This document shows, one piece after another, positions 19,847 to 27,914 of a DNA stretch of 64,000 nucleotides (its first letter is position 1; every line of letters starts with the position of its first letter). Source of the stretch: Massilia putida. Its GTDB lineage: Bacteria; Pseudomonadota; Gammaproteobacteria; Burkholderiales; Burkholderiaceae_D. Location: assembly GCF_001941825.1 (NCBI RefSeq), contig NZ_CP019038.1:372001-436000 (forward strand), given 5' to 3'. Both the position numbers and the translations under genes were made by a program. The notes under the pieces are model-generated. The model searched no databases. It was not told where the DNA came from and saw only the letters and a program-made list of their open reading frames with translations.

Positions 19847-20458
19847 ATGGCATCGACAATTTCTGGCCCCACTTCCGACGACCACGTTCCCCTGTGGGAC
19901 GATGCCGGCCTGACGCAGCTGCGCCGCGATATGCTGCGTTTTGCCAGACTACAGCTCCGCAACCAGGAAATGGCCGAGGATGTGGTTCAGGAGGCTTTGG
20001 CGGCCGCATGTGCCGCCAGCGCACGGTTCGAGCACCGCGCCTCGGTCAAGACCTGGATGTTCACCATTCTGAAGAACAAGATCGTCGATTTGCTGCGCGA
20101 CCGATGGCAAAAGAACCGGATCGACATCGGAGAGGCCTGCGACGAATCCGATCTCGACGTGCTGTTCAAGGCCAACGAACGTTGGCAGCGCGACGAACTG
20201 CCCTCGTCCTGGGGCGATCCGGAGCAAAGCTTTTCGAACCGGCAATTCTGGGATGTGTTCGAAGCCTGCATGCAGAACCTTCCCGATGCGACGGCGAGGG
20301 TATTCGCGATGCGTGAGTTTCTCGGCCTGGAGGCCGCCGACATTTGTAAGGAACTGGGCATCACCTCGTCTAATTGCTGGGTGATACTGCATCGTGCGCG
20401 GATGCAGTTGCGTATTTGCCTACAGCAGCGCTGGTTTGGAAAGGATGAGCTCACATGA
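19847..20458 (+). CDS. ECF-type RNA polymerase sigma factor
   Basis: A 203-residue sigma-70 family protein with region 2 (RFARLQLRNQEMAEDVVQEALAAA, then KTWMFTILKNKIVDLLRD) and region 4 (LPDATARVFAMREFLGLEAADICKELGITSSNCWVILHRARM). It is co-encoded with a zinc-binding anti-sigma factor whose start overlaps its stop. It is the obvious candidate to recognise the TGTAAGAAA-N13/14-CG(A/T)CTA promoters of this island. Its own upstream region shows only a partial TGTAAC resemblance near 19821. Confidence 0.9.
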   Translation: MASTISGPTSDDHVPLWDDAGLTQLRRDMLRFARLQLRNQEMAEDVVQEALAAACAASARFEHRASVKTWMFTILKNKIVDLLRDRWQKNRIDIGEACDESDLDVLFKANERWQRDELPSSWGDPEQSFSNRQFWDVFEACMQNLPDATARVFAMREFLGLEAADICKELGITSSNCWVILHRARMQLRICLQQRWFGKDELT

Positions 20459-20646
20459 TGTCATGCAAACTGGCGACACATTTGTTGTCGCAACAACTGG
20501 ATCGCAAGCTGAGCAGGCGCGAGACCATGTCACTGAATTTTCACTTGATGATGTGCAGGGGCTGCACCAACTTCAAGGAAAACATGGCCTTCTTGCGCGA
20601 GGCGTGCGAATTTGTCGCCGGCGAAGCCGCGATCGAGAAAATCTAG
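20455..20646 (+). CDS. zinc-binding anti-sigma factor (zf-HC2 type)
   Basis: A 63-residue soluble protein with an HxxxCxxC motif (HLMMCRGC) plus nearby Cys residues (SCKLATH, REAC), as in ZAS-type anti-sigma factors that release sigma on oxidation or metal binding. No membrane segment, so it would sense cytoplasmic thiol or metal stress. Translationally coupled to the sigma gene (ATGATG overlap). Confidence 0.8.
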   Translation: MMSCKLATHLLSQQLDRKLSRRETMSLNFHLMMCRGCTNFKENMAFLREACEFVAGEAAIEKI

Positions 20647-20661
20647 ACGAAAGGTTCAATT

Positions 20662-21507
20662 ATGCTGGCAATCATCGGCGGCACCGGCGTCTACCAACTC
20701 GACGGCATCGAAAGTTTGGAAACACTGCAGGTCACGACGCCGTTCGGGCCGCCCTCGTCCGCGATCCTGCGCGGGCGCTTCGGCCGGCACCCGGTCCTGT
20801 TTCTGGCTCGGCACGGCGAGCAACACCAACTCCTGCCCCATGAAGTGAACTATCGCGCGAACGTCTATGCGCTCAAGGCGCTTGGTGCGACGCAGATCGT
20901 CGGCATCTCCGCCGTCGGCAGCCTGCGCGAGGAGATCGCGCCCGGCGAGCTGGCGCTACCGGCCCAGTATTTCGACTGGACGCGCGGCCGCCGCGCTTCG
21001 ACCTTTTTCGGAGAAGGCGTCGCCGCGCACGTGTCGACTGCCAACCCAGTGAGCGGTGAACTCGTCCGCTGGATAGCCGCGCACGCCCGGCGCCTCGGTA
21101 TTTCGCTTCACACCGGCGCGACCTATGCCTGCGTCGAAGGGCCGCGCTTGGGTACCCGCGCCGAGAGCCAGTTCCTGCGTCAGGCGGGATGTGATCTCGT
21201 CGGCATGACGAACGTTCCGGAAGCCTTCCTCGCGCGCGAAGCCCAGATCTGCTACGCGACGATTGGCATCGCCACGGATTATGACTGCTGGATGGAGGAT
21301 CCATCGAAGCACGTCACTGTCAGCGCCATTTTCACGCTGTACCGGGAAAGCCTAAAGAAAGTCAGGCTTCTGCTGGAATCGATGCTGGCCGACGAGCTGC
21401 CGGCGGAAGAACCGGAAATCCGCGGTGCGCTATCGCACGCCATGCTGACGCCGGAAGCGGCGCTGAGCGATGCGCACAAGGAGTGGCTGGAAGTCCTGAG
21501 GCGCTGA
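20662..21507 (+). CDS. S-methyl-5'-thioadenosine phosphorylase-like protein
   Basis: A 281-residue PNP/MTAP family enzyme: N-terminal IIGGTGVYQL, phosphate-binding RHG (LARHGEQHQLLPHEVNYRAN), GTRAESQFLR and GMTNVPEAFLAREA. MTAP cleaves thioadenosine derivatives to adenine and a ribose-1-phosphate. In arsenosugar pathways such an enzyme could remove adenine from the ArsS product, 5'-deoxy-5'-dimethylarsinoyl-adenosine. That role is inferred from its position 15 bp after the anti-sigma gene and just before arsS. Confidence 0.85.
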   Translation: MLAIIGGTGVYQLDGIESLETLQVTTPFGPPSSAILRGRFGRHPVLFLARHGEQHQLLPHEVNYRANVYALKALGATQIVGISAVGSLREEIAPGELALPAQYFDWTRGRRASTFFGEGVAAHVSTANPVSGELVRWIAAHARRLGISLHTGATYACVEGPRLGTRAESQFLRQAGCDLVGMTNVPEAFLAREAQICYATIGIATDYDCWMEDPSKHVTVSAIFTLYRESLKKVRLLLESMLADELPAEEPEIRGALSHAMLTPEAALSDAHKEWLEVLRR

Positions 21508-21541
21508 ATGGGCGCTGTGCTTTTCTCTTTTCGTAATCCCG

Positions 21542-21570
21542 TGTAAGAAATTGGTGGCAGCTTTCGTCTA
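21542..21570 (+). promoter_or_regulatory. ECF-sigma-like promoter of arsS
   Basis: TGTAAGAAA (21542-21550), 14-bp spacer, CGTCTA (21565-21570), 30 bp before the arsS ATG. Spacing is identical to the motifs at 2310 and 26783. Confidence 0.6.
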
Positions 21571-21600
21571 AGGATTACCCTTTGTTCAAGAGACAACGTC

Positions 21601-22566
21601 ATGCATGCCACTCTACCCCTCCTGCGCGCAACGGACTTCCCTGCGCTTCGCCGGAAAACTCTCGACGCCCTGCAGGTCAACCTCGGTTACCGATGCAACC
21701 AGACTTGCCAGCACTGTCATGTCAACGCCGGTCCAAACCGCAAGGAAATGATGGACGGCGACACCGTCGACCTGGTGCTGCAGGTGTTGCGTGCACGTCG
21801 TTTGAGTACGCTCGACCTGACCGGCGGGGCGCCGGAAATGAACGAACATTTCCGGCGCCTGGTGCGCGGCGCGCGTGGACTCGGCGTTCGCGTGATCGAC
21901 CGTTGCAACCTGACGATCCTGTCGGAGCCCGGACATGAGGACCTCGCGGAATTCCTGGCCGGGCAGCAAGTTGAGGTGACCGCGTCTCTACCCTGCTATT
22001 CGCAGGCCAACGTCGACAAACAGCGCGGCGATGGTGTCTTCGAGCGCAGTATCGGCGCCTTGCAGCGCCTGAACTCCCTGGGCTACGCACGTGCGGGAAG
22101 CGGCCTGATTCTCAACCTGGTCTATAACCCCCAGGGTCCGGCCCTGCCGCCGGGGCAGCACCAACTGGAAGCCGATTACAAGCGCGAGCTCGACAGTCAT
22201 TTCGGGATCGAATTCAACCAGCTCTTTGTACTCGCCAACATGCCAATCCAGCGCTTCGGCAGCATGCTGATCTCGAAGGGCCAGTTTTCGGCCTACATGC
22301 GCCTGCTCAAGGACAACTACAGCGCGGCGAACGTGGGCGCGGTGATGTGCCGCACCCTCGTCAGCGTCGACTGGCAGGGCTACCTGTACGACTGCGATTT
22401 CAACCAGATGCTGAACCTGCCGCTCCGGCTCGACGACAGCATGCGCCCGCATCTGCGCGACCTGCTCGGGCACGATGTCGACGGCCAGCCCATCGTCGTT
22501 GCCGACCATTGCTACGGATGCACGGCCGGCCAGGGCAGCAGCTGCGGCGGCGCCCTGGCTGCCTGA
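21601..22566 (+). CDS. arsS: arsenosugar biosynthesis radical SAM protein ArsS
   Basis: A 321-residue radical SAM enzyme with the CxxxCxxC cluster motif (CNQTCQHCHVNAG), LTGGAPEMN, and a DUF3641-type C-terminal domain with auxiliary cysteines (CRTLVSVDWQGYLYDCDFNQ, CYGCTAGQGSSCGG). ArsS joins dimethylarsenite to the 5'-deoxyadenosyl group of SAM. First gene of an operon with two glycosyltransferases and an oxidoreductase; the ArsM gene that would supply its substrate has its own similar promoter downstream. Confidence 0.9.
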   Translation: MHATLPLLRATDFPALRRKTLDALQVNLGYRCNQTCQHCHVNAGPNRKEMMDGDTVDLVLQVLRARRLSTLDLTGGAPEMNEHFRRLVRGARGLGVRVIDRCNLTILSEPGHEDLAEFLAGQQVEVTASLPCYSQANVDKQRGDGVFERSIGALQRLNSLGYARAGSGLILNLVYNPQGPALPPGQHQLEADYKRELDSHFGIEFNQLFVLANMPIQRFGSMLISKGQFSAYMRLLKDNYSAANVGAVMCRTLVSVDWQGYLYDCDFNQMLNLPLRLDDSMRPHLRDLLGHDVDGQPIVVADHCYGCTAGQGSSCGGALAA

Positions 22567-22593
22567 GCGGCCAAAGCTCGCAAGGACGCCACA

Positions 22594-24774
22594 ATGAAAA
22601 CAAACAGGATCGCCATCCTGCTGCTGATCGCCGCGGCCGTTGCCGCCTATTTCATCTTCGATCTTGGGCGCTATGCCAACCTTGGTTTCCTGAAATCCAG
22701 CCAGGACGCCTTACGCGCCAGCTACGATGCCCATCCCATGCAGAGCATCGCGGCCTTTGCCGCGCTCTACATCCTCGCCACTGCCCTTTCCGTACCCGGT
22801 GCAGCGCTCATGACGCTGGCTGGCGGGGCCATTTTCGGCCTCGGTCTGGGTGCACTGATTGTCTCGTTCGCCGCCAGCATCGGCGCTACCCTCGCCTTCC
22901 TGGCGTCACGCCATCTGCTGCGTGACTGGGTTCGGGCCCGCTTTGGGCGCAAACTCGATACGATCGACCACGGTGTCGAGCGCGACGGCCCATTCTACCT
23001 GTTCACGCTGCGGCTGGTTCCGCTGTTCCCTTTCTTCGCGATCAACCTGCTGATGGGGCTGACGCCGCTTCGCACCTGGACCTATTATTGGGTCAGCCAA
23101 CTTGGCATGCTGCCCGGCACGCTCCTTTACGTCAACGCCGGCACCCAGCTCGCTCGCGTGAGAAGCGTGCACGACATCCTGTCGCCCACGCTGCTTGGCT
23201 CTCTGGTGCTGATCGGATTGCTCCCGCTCATGGCAAATAAGGTCTTGCAAGCATCGAAAGCACGCAAAATCTACCGGAAATGGACCAGGCCACGCAGCTT
23301 CGACCGCAACCTGGTCGTGATCGGTGCCGGCGCGGCCGGCCTGGTGACAGCCTATATCGCGGCGGCGGTCAAGGCCAGGGTAACGCTGGTCGAAAGCGGC
23401 AAGATGGGCGGTGACTGCCTCAATTACGGCTGCGTCCCTTCAAAAGCCCTGATCCGTTCGGCCCGGTTCGTGCACCAGGCCCGGCAGGCGCCCTCGCTCG
23501 GTATCGCCAGCGCCGATCTCGAGGTCGATTTTGCGGACATCATGGCCCGCGTACAGCGCGTCATCCGGACGATAGCACCGCACGATTCGGTCGAGCGCTA
23601 CCAACAGCTGGGCGTCGATGTCATGCGCGGCCACGCCAGGATCGTTTCGCCATGGGAAGTCGAGATTGACGGCAAGGTGCTGACGACCCGCGCCATCGTC
23701 ATTGCTACTGGCGCGCGTCCCATTGTGCCGCCCATCCCCGGTCTAGACGACGTCGGCTACCTGACCTCGGACACGCTGTGGACCTTGACCACGCTGCCAA
23801 AACGCCTTGTCGTGCTTGGGGGCGGCCCGATCGGCTGCGAACTGGCGCAGGCATTCGCTCGCCTCGGAAGCCAGGTAACGCAAGTCGAAAAATCCGCTCG
23901 CTTGCTCGCGAGGGAAGATCCGGAAGTATCCGCACTGGTCGAGCGGGCGCTGACAGCCGACGGTGTCACGGTATTGACCGGCTACCAGGCCGTGCGGTGC
24001 CAGCGCGAGCCGGATGGCGGCAAGACGCTGCTTGTCGAGCGCGCGGACAGTGAAGGCAAGGGCGAGACGGCGACCGCAATCGGTTTCGACGTCCTGCTCT
24101 GCGCCGTGGGCCGCGTCGCCCGCACCGAAGGTTTCGGGCTGGAAGAACTGGGAATCCCGACCACGCAGAAGAAGACGATCGAGACCGACGCCTGGCTGCA
24201 GACCCTCTTCCCCAACATTTATGCCTGCGGCGACGTCGCCGGTCCCTACCAGTTCACCCACACAGCCGCGCATCAGGCCTGGTACGCGGCCGTCAACGCC
24301 CTGTTTGGCGGCATCAAGCGATTCAAGAGCGACTACTCGGTCATCCCATGGTGCACGTTCACCGATCCGGAAGTCGCACGCGTCGGCCTATCGGAAACCG
24401 AGGCGAGGGAGCAGCAGGTGGAGTACGAAGTCACCCGCTTCGATCTCGCTGAACTCGACCGCGCCGTCGCCGAGGAAGCGCCGCGCGGCTTTGTGAAGGT
24501 ACTCACGGTGCCGGGCAAGGACAAGATTCTCGGCGCCACCATCGTTGGCGAACACGCAGGCGACCTGATGGCCGAATACGTTCTGGCGATGAAGCACGGT
24601 ATCGGCCTGAACAAGATCCTCGGCACCATCCACATCTATCCGACCCTGGCCGAAGCGAACAATTATGCGGCGGGCGAATGGAAACGCGCCCACGCCCCCC
24701 AGCGGCTGCTTGCTTGGGCCGCCCGCTTCCATGCCTGGCGCCGCCGGGCCAACATGTCGCTCGAGAACCCATGA
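22594..24774 (+). CDS. TVP38/TMEM64 membrane domain fused to FAD-dependent disulfide oxidoreductase
   Basis: A 726-residue fusion. Residues 1-230 form a TVP38/DedA-like membrane domain (LYILATALSVPGAALMTLAGGAIFG, FLFTLRLVPLFPFFAINLLMG-like region). Residues 245-726 form a MerA/lipoamide-dehydrogenase-like flavoprotein: LVVIGAGAAGLVTAY, redox pair GGDCLNYGCVPSK, VVLGGGPIGCELAQAF, and a C-terminal HIYPTLAE that keeps the His dyad region. It would place a disulfide reductase at the inner membrane. The arsenic operon context suggests redox handling of arsenicals or thiols, unproven. It overlaps the next gene by ATGA. Confidence 0.85.
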   Translation: MKTNRIAILLLIAAAVAAYFIFDLGRYANLGFLKSSQDALRASYDAHPMQSIAAFAALYILATALSVPGAALMTLAGGAIFGLGLGALIVSFAASIGATLAFLASRHLLRDWVRARFGRKLDTIDHGVERDGPFYLFTLRLVPLFPFFAINLLMGLTPLRTWTYYWVSQLGMLPGTLLYVNAGTQLARVRSVHDILSPTLLGSLVLIGLLPLMANKVLQASKARKIYRKWTRPRSFDRNLVVIGAGAAGLVTAYIAAAVKARVTLVESGKMGGDCLNYGCVPSKALIRSARFVHQARQAPSLGIASADLEVDFADIMARVQRVIRTIAPHDSVERYQQLGVDVMRGHARIVSPWEVEIDGKVLTTRAIVIATGARPIVPPIPGLDDVGYLTSDTLWTLTTLPKRLVVLGGGPIGCELAQAFARLGSQVTQVEKSARLLAREDPEVSALVERALTADGVTVLTGYQAVRCQREPDGGKTLLVERADSEGKGETATAIGFDVLLCAVGRVARTEGFGLEELGIPTTQKKTIETDAWLQTLFPNIYACGDVAGPYQFTHTAAHQAWYAAVNALFGGIKRFKSDYSVIPWCTFTDPEVARVGLSETEAREQQVEYEVTRFDLAELDRAVAEEAPRGFVKVLTVPGKDKILGATIVGEHAGDLMAEYVLAMKHGIGLNKILGTIHIYPTLAEANNYAAGEWKRAHAPQRLLAWAARFHAWRRRANMSLENP

Positions 24775-25445
24775 AACTGTCAATTATCGTTCCTGTCCTC
24801 GACGAGGCGCGCCAGATGCCTGCCTTGCTCGAGTCCCTGGCCCCGTTCCGGTCAAGGAACGTCCAGGTGGTACTCGTCGACGGCGGCAGCGCTGATGGCT
24901 CGGCCGAACTGGCCGAGCGCGCCGGTTTTCATGTCGTCCGCTCGGCCAAGGGGCGCGCCCTGCAGATGAATGCCGGTGCCGCTGCCGCAAGTGGCGACGT
25001 ATTTTTGTTCCTGCATGCCGACACGCGCCTGCCGGCCTGCGCCGACGCGCTCGTCCTTAAGGCCATCATGGCATCCACCCGAGCTTGGGGGCGCTTCGAC
25101 GTGCAGATCGACGGGCGCCCGGCGATGCTCGCGTTGGTCGGCTTCATGATGAACTGGCGCTCGCGCCTGACAGGCGTCGCTACCGGCGACCAGGCCATGT
25201 TCGTCCGGCGCGACACATTCCGCGAAGTAGGCGGATTTCCGCTGCAACCGCTGATGGAAGACATCGAGCTGTCGCGCCGTCTGAAGCGCATTTCCACGCC
25301 GCTGTGCCTGCGCGCGTGCGTAAAGACCTCGGGGCTGCGCTGGGAAACGCGCGGCGTCTGGCCGACCATCCTCCTGATGTGCACTTTGCGCCTGCGCTAC
25401 TGGCTCGGGGCGCCAGCCGAACGGCTCGCGAAGGCATACCGATGA
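24771..25445 (+). CDS. GT2-type glycosyltransferase of arsenosugar clusters (TIGR04283-like)
   Basis: A 224-residue GT-A fold glycosyltransferase: LSIIVPVLDEA, LVDGGSADGS, FLHADTRLP (metal-binding DxD-like HAD) and DQAMFVRRD. Families of this type recur in ArsS/ArsM operons and are thought to add or transfer the sugar moiety. The start overlaps the preceding stop, and its own stop overlaps the next start (ATGA at both ends). Confidence 0.83.
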   Translation: MKLSIIVPVLDEARQMPALLESLAPFRSRNVQVVLVDGGSADGSAELAERAGFHVVRSAKGRALQMNAGAAAASGDVFLFLHADTRLPACADALVLKAIMASTRAWGRFDVQIDGRPAMLALVGFMMNWRSRLTGVATGDQAMFVRRDTFREVGGFPLQPLMEDIELSRRLKRISTPLCLRACVKTSGLRWETRGVWPTILLMCTLRLRYWLGAPAERLAKAYR

Positions 25446-26056
25446 ATTCCTCATGTGCATTGATCGTGTTCGCCAAGGCGCCGATTCCCGGATACGCGAA
25501 GACCCGACTGGCGCGCGTCATCGGCAACGAAGCGGCGGCACGCCTGGCGGGACGCATGCTTGTCGAAACCGTCAACAATGCGGTCGCGGCCGATGTCGGT
25601 CCGGTCGAGCTGTGCTGTGCGCCTGACGAGAGCCATCCAGCCTTTCTCGGCGCAGCCGCCACGCACGGCCTTGCATTGACGCCGCAAGGGACCGGCGACC
25701 TCGGCGTTCGCATGCACCGGGCGCTGGAGCGTACACTGCGCGCGTATCCGCGCGCGCTGCTGATCGGCACGGACGCCCCCGGACTGGGCCCACAGCAGTT
25801 GCGCGATGCGGCGCGACTGCTGCGGTCGCACCAAGCGGTGTTCGGGCCCGCGGCCGACGGCGGCTACGTGCTGGTCGGGCTGTCGGCGCCCCATCCGGGC
25901 CTGTTCGAAGAAATTGAGTGGAGCACGCCACGCGTAATGGCGCAGACCCGCGAGCGTGCAGCCCAGCTTGGCCTCGCATTGGGCGAGCTGCCGACCCTGG
26001 CCGATGTCGACGAACCGGCAGACCTGATTCACGTTCCAAAGGAATGGTTGGAATGA
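25442..26056 (+). CDS. nucleotidyl/glycosyltransferase-like protein of arsenosugar clusters (TIGR04282-like)
   Basis: A 204-residue protein of the DUF2064/TIGR04282 type: ALIVFAKAPIPGYAKTRLA, LLIGTDAPGL and FGPAADGGYVLVGL. It is related to NTP-transferase GT-A folds and is commonly paired with the TIGR04283 family protein encoded just upstream. It overlaps both neighbours by 4 nt. Precise chemistry unknown. Confidence 0.83.
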   Translation: MNSSCALIVFAKAPIPGYAKTRLARVIGNEAAARLAGRMLVETVNNAVAADVGPVELCCAPDESHPAFLGAAATHGLALTPQGTGDLGVRMHRALERTLRAYPRALLIGTDAPGLGPQQLRDAARLLRSHQAVFGPAADGGYVLVGLSAPHPGLFEEIEWSTPRVMAQTRERAAQLGLALGELPTLADVDEPADLIHVPKEWLE

Positions 26057-26781
26057 ACACAATGTACAAGAACATCATCGTTGCCATCGGATTGTCCGTC
26101 GCCTCCGCTGCGGGGGCGTCCGGACTGGCACTTCCCGCTTTCTCGACGATGGCCGTGGGTGGCGCAATCGATGGCTGGCAACTGGTCAGGCCGGCGCCGA
26201 AGGCGAACGATACCCGCTACAGCTTGACATCGGACGCGGGCGTCGCTGTCTTGAAGGCCGAGGCCGACCACTCGATGTCCGGCCTGATCCATTCGGTGCG
26301 CGTCGACGTTCGCCAGACGCCGCTGCTGCGCTGGCGCTGGAAAATCGGCGCGCCGGTCAGGACCGCCGACATGCGCCAGAAAAACGGCGACGACTACGCG
26401 GCGCGGATCTATGTACTGTTCGACTACCCAGCCGAGAAGCTGCCGTTCGGCACGCGCGCGAAGCTGAAGCTGGCTGAAACATTGTATGGCCAGAAAATCC
26501 CGACCGCGGCCCTCAACTACGTTTGGGATAACCGCTATCCAGTCGGCACCATCCAACCAAACGCCTACACCGACCGGGCTCGCATGGTCGTGGTCGAGAC
26601 CGGCAGTGCACGGGCCGGGGAGTGGATAACGGAAACGCGCGACTTGGCGGCCGACTTTCGCGCCGCGTTCGGCGAAGAGGCGCCGGACGTCGTCGCCATC
26701 GCGCTGGCCACCGATACCGACAACACCGGCGAAAGCGCAGTTGCCTGGTACGGGGACATCGAGCTCTTGCCGCGCAAATAA
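26053..26781 (+). CDS. DUF3047 exported protein
   Basis: A 242-residue protein with a signal peptide (about residues 1-26, IGLSVASAAGASGLA) and the DUF3047 domain (LLRWRWKIGAP, GDDYAARIYVLFDYP, LNYVWDNRYPVGTIQPNAYT, IALATDTDNTGESAVAWYGDIEL). Periplasmic, function unknown. Last gene of the arsS operon and overlapping the previous one; it may handle the product outside the cytoplasm. Confidence 0.82.
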   Translation: MNTMYKNIIVAIGLSVASAAGASGLALPAFSTMAVGGAIDGWQLVRPAPKANDTRYSLTSDAGVAVLKAEADHSMSGLIHSVRVDVRQTPLLRWRWKIGAPVRTADMRQKNGDDYAARIYVLFDYPAEKLPFGTRAKLKLAETLYGQKIPTAALNYVWDNRYPVGTIQPNAYTDRARMVVVETGSARAGEWITETRDLAADFRAAFGEEAPDVVAIALATDTDNTGESAVAWYGDIELLPRK

Positions 26782-26782
26782 T

Positions 26783-26811
26783 TGTAAGAAAGGCCTCATG
26801 CCGTTCGTCTA
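26783..26811 (+). promoter_or_regulatory. ECF-sigma-like promoter of arsM
   Basis: TGTAAGAAA (26783-26791), 14-bp spacer, CGTCTA (26806-26811), 46 bp before arsM. Same hexamers and spacing as the arsS promoter. It starts just after the stop of the DUF3047 gene. Confidence 0.6.
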
Positions 26812-26857
26812 CGGCAGGTAAAGCAAAGCCGCTTCCACCCACCGGAGATTTTTCGTC

Positions 26858-27895
26858 ATGCACGACCTTGTCCAGGACTATTATGGCCGCCAACTGCAAA
26901 GCTCGGCCGACCTGAAGACCACCGCCTGCTGCGACATCAGCCAGGTTCCAGCCTGGCTGAAGCCGCTTCTTGCGCGCATCCACCCGGAAGTCCTGTCGCG
27001 ATATTACGGCTGTGGCCTGGTGTGCCCTCCCCTCTTGCGGGGTTGTCGCGTGCTCGACCTCGGTTGCGGTTCTGGACGCGACGTGTATGCGCTGGCCCAA
27101 CTGGTGGGGCCCGAGGGCGAAGTGGTCGGTGTCGACATGACGAAGGCCCAGCTCGAGGTCGCCGAGCGCCACCATGCACATCAACATGCCGCGTTTGGCT
27201 TCGACAACGTACGGTTCATTCACGGCTATATCGAACGGCTCGACGAACTTGGCCTGGAGCCGGGCAGCTTCGATGTGATCGTGTCGAACTGTGTCGTGAA
27301 TTTGTCGCCGGACAAGGATGCGGTGTTTGCCGGGGTGCACCGCTTACTCAAGCAGGGAGGCGAATTCTATTTCTCGGATGTGTACGCGGACCGGCGCGTG
27401 CCACCTGCAGTGCGTAACGATCCGGTGCTGTATGGCGAATGCCTCGGCGGCGCACTGTACTGGAACGATTTCCTGCGCCTGGCGCAGTCCCATGGTTTAG
27501 CCGACCCGCGCCTGGTCGACGACCGTCCATTGGCAGTGGCCGATAGCGAGCTGGCTGCGCGGACCGGCAATATCCGATTCTTTTCTGCTACCTACCGGCT
27601 GTTCAAGCTGGACGGGCTGGAAAGCGCGTGCGAGGACTATGGCCAAGCCGTCGTCTACCGCGGCGGCATCCCCGATTACGAGCACCGCTTCGTGCTCGAC
27701 AAGCACCACGACATCGAAGCTGGCCGCGTATTTCCCGTCTGCGGCAACACTTGGCGCATGCTGCATGACACGCGCTTTCGCGCCCATTTCGATTTCATCG
27801 GCGACTTCAGCCGCCATCACGGCTTGTTCACGGGCTGCGGCGGAGGCCAGCCATTCGACGACAGTGTCGCAAGCACATCCGGCGCCTGCTGTTGA
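26858..27895 (+). CDS. arsM: arsenite methyltransferase ArsM-like
   Basis: A 345-residue SAM-dependent methyltransferase of the larger ArsM class. It has N-terminal TACCDI and YYGCGLVCPP, motif I VLDLGCGSGRDVYAL, post-I VGVDMTKAQL, and the ArsM signature Cys in SNCVVNLSPDK. A C-terminal domain (PVCGNTWRMLHDTRF) and Cys tail (SGACC) follow. ArsM methylates As(III) to mono- and dimethyl forms; dimethylarsenite is the ArsS substrate. The enzyme therefore completes the first step of the pathway encoded upstream. Confidence 0.9.
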   Translation: MHDLVQDYYGRQLQSSADLKTTACCDISQVPAWLKPLLARIHPEVLSRYYGCGLVCPPLLRGCRVLDLGCGSGRDVYALAQLVGPEGEVVGVDMTKAQLEVAERHHAHQHAAFGFDNVRFIHGYIERLDELGLEPGSFDVIVSNCVVNLSPDKDAVFAGVHRLLKQGGEFYFSDVYADRRVPPAVRNDPVLYGECLGGALYWNDFLRLAQSHGLADPRLVDDRPLAVADSELAARTGNIRFFSATYRLFKLDGLESACEDYGQAVVYRGGIPDYEHRFVLDKHHDIEAGRVFPVCGNTWRMLHDTRFRAHFDFIGDFSRHHGLFTGCGGGQPFDDSVASTSGACC

Positions 27896-27914
27896 GAAAT
27901 AAGGAGCCCGGACG

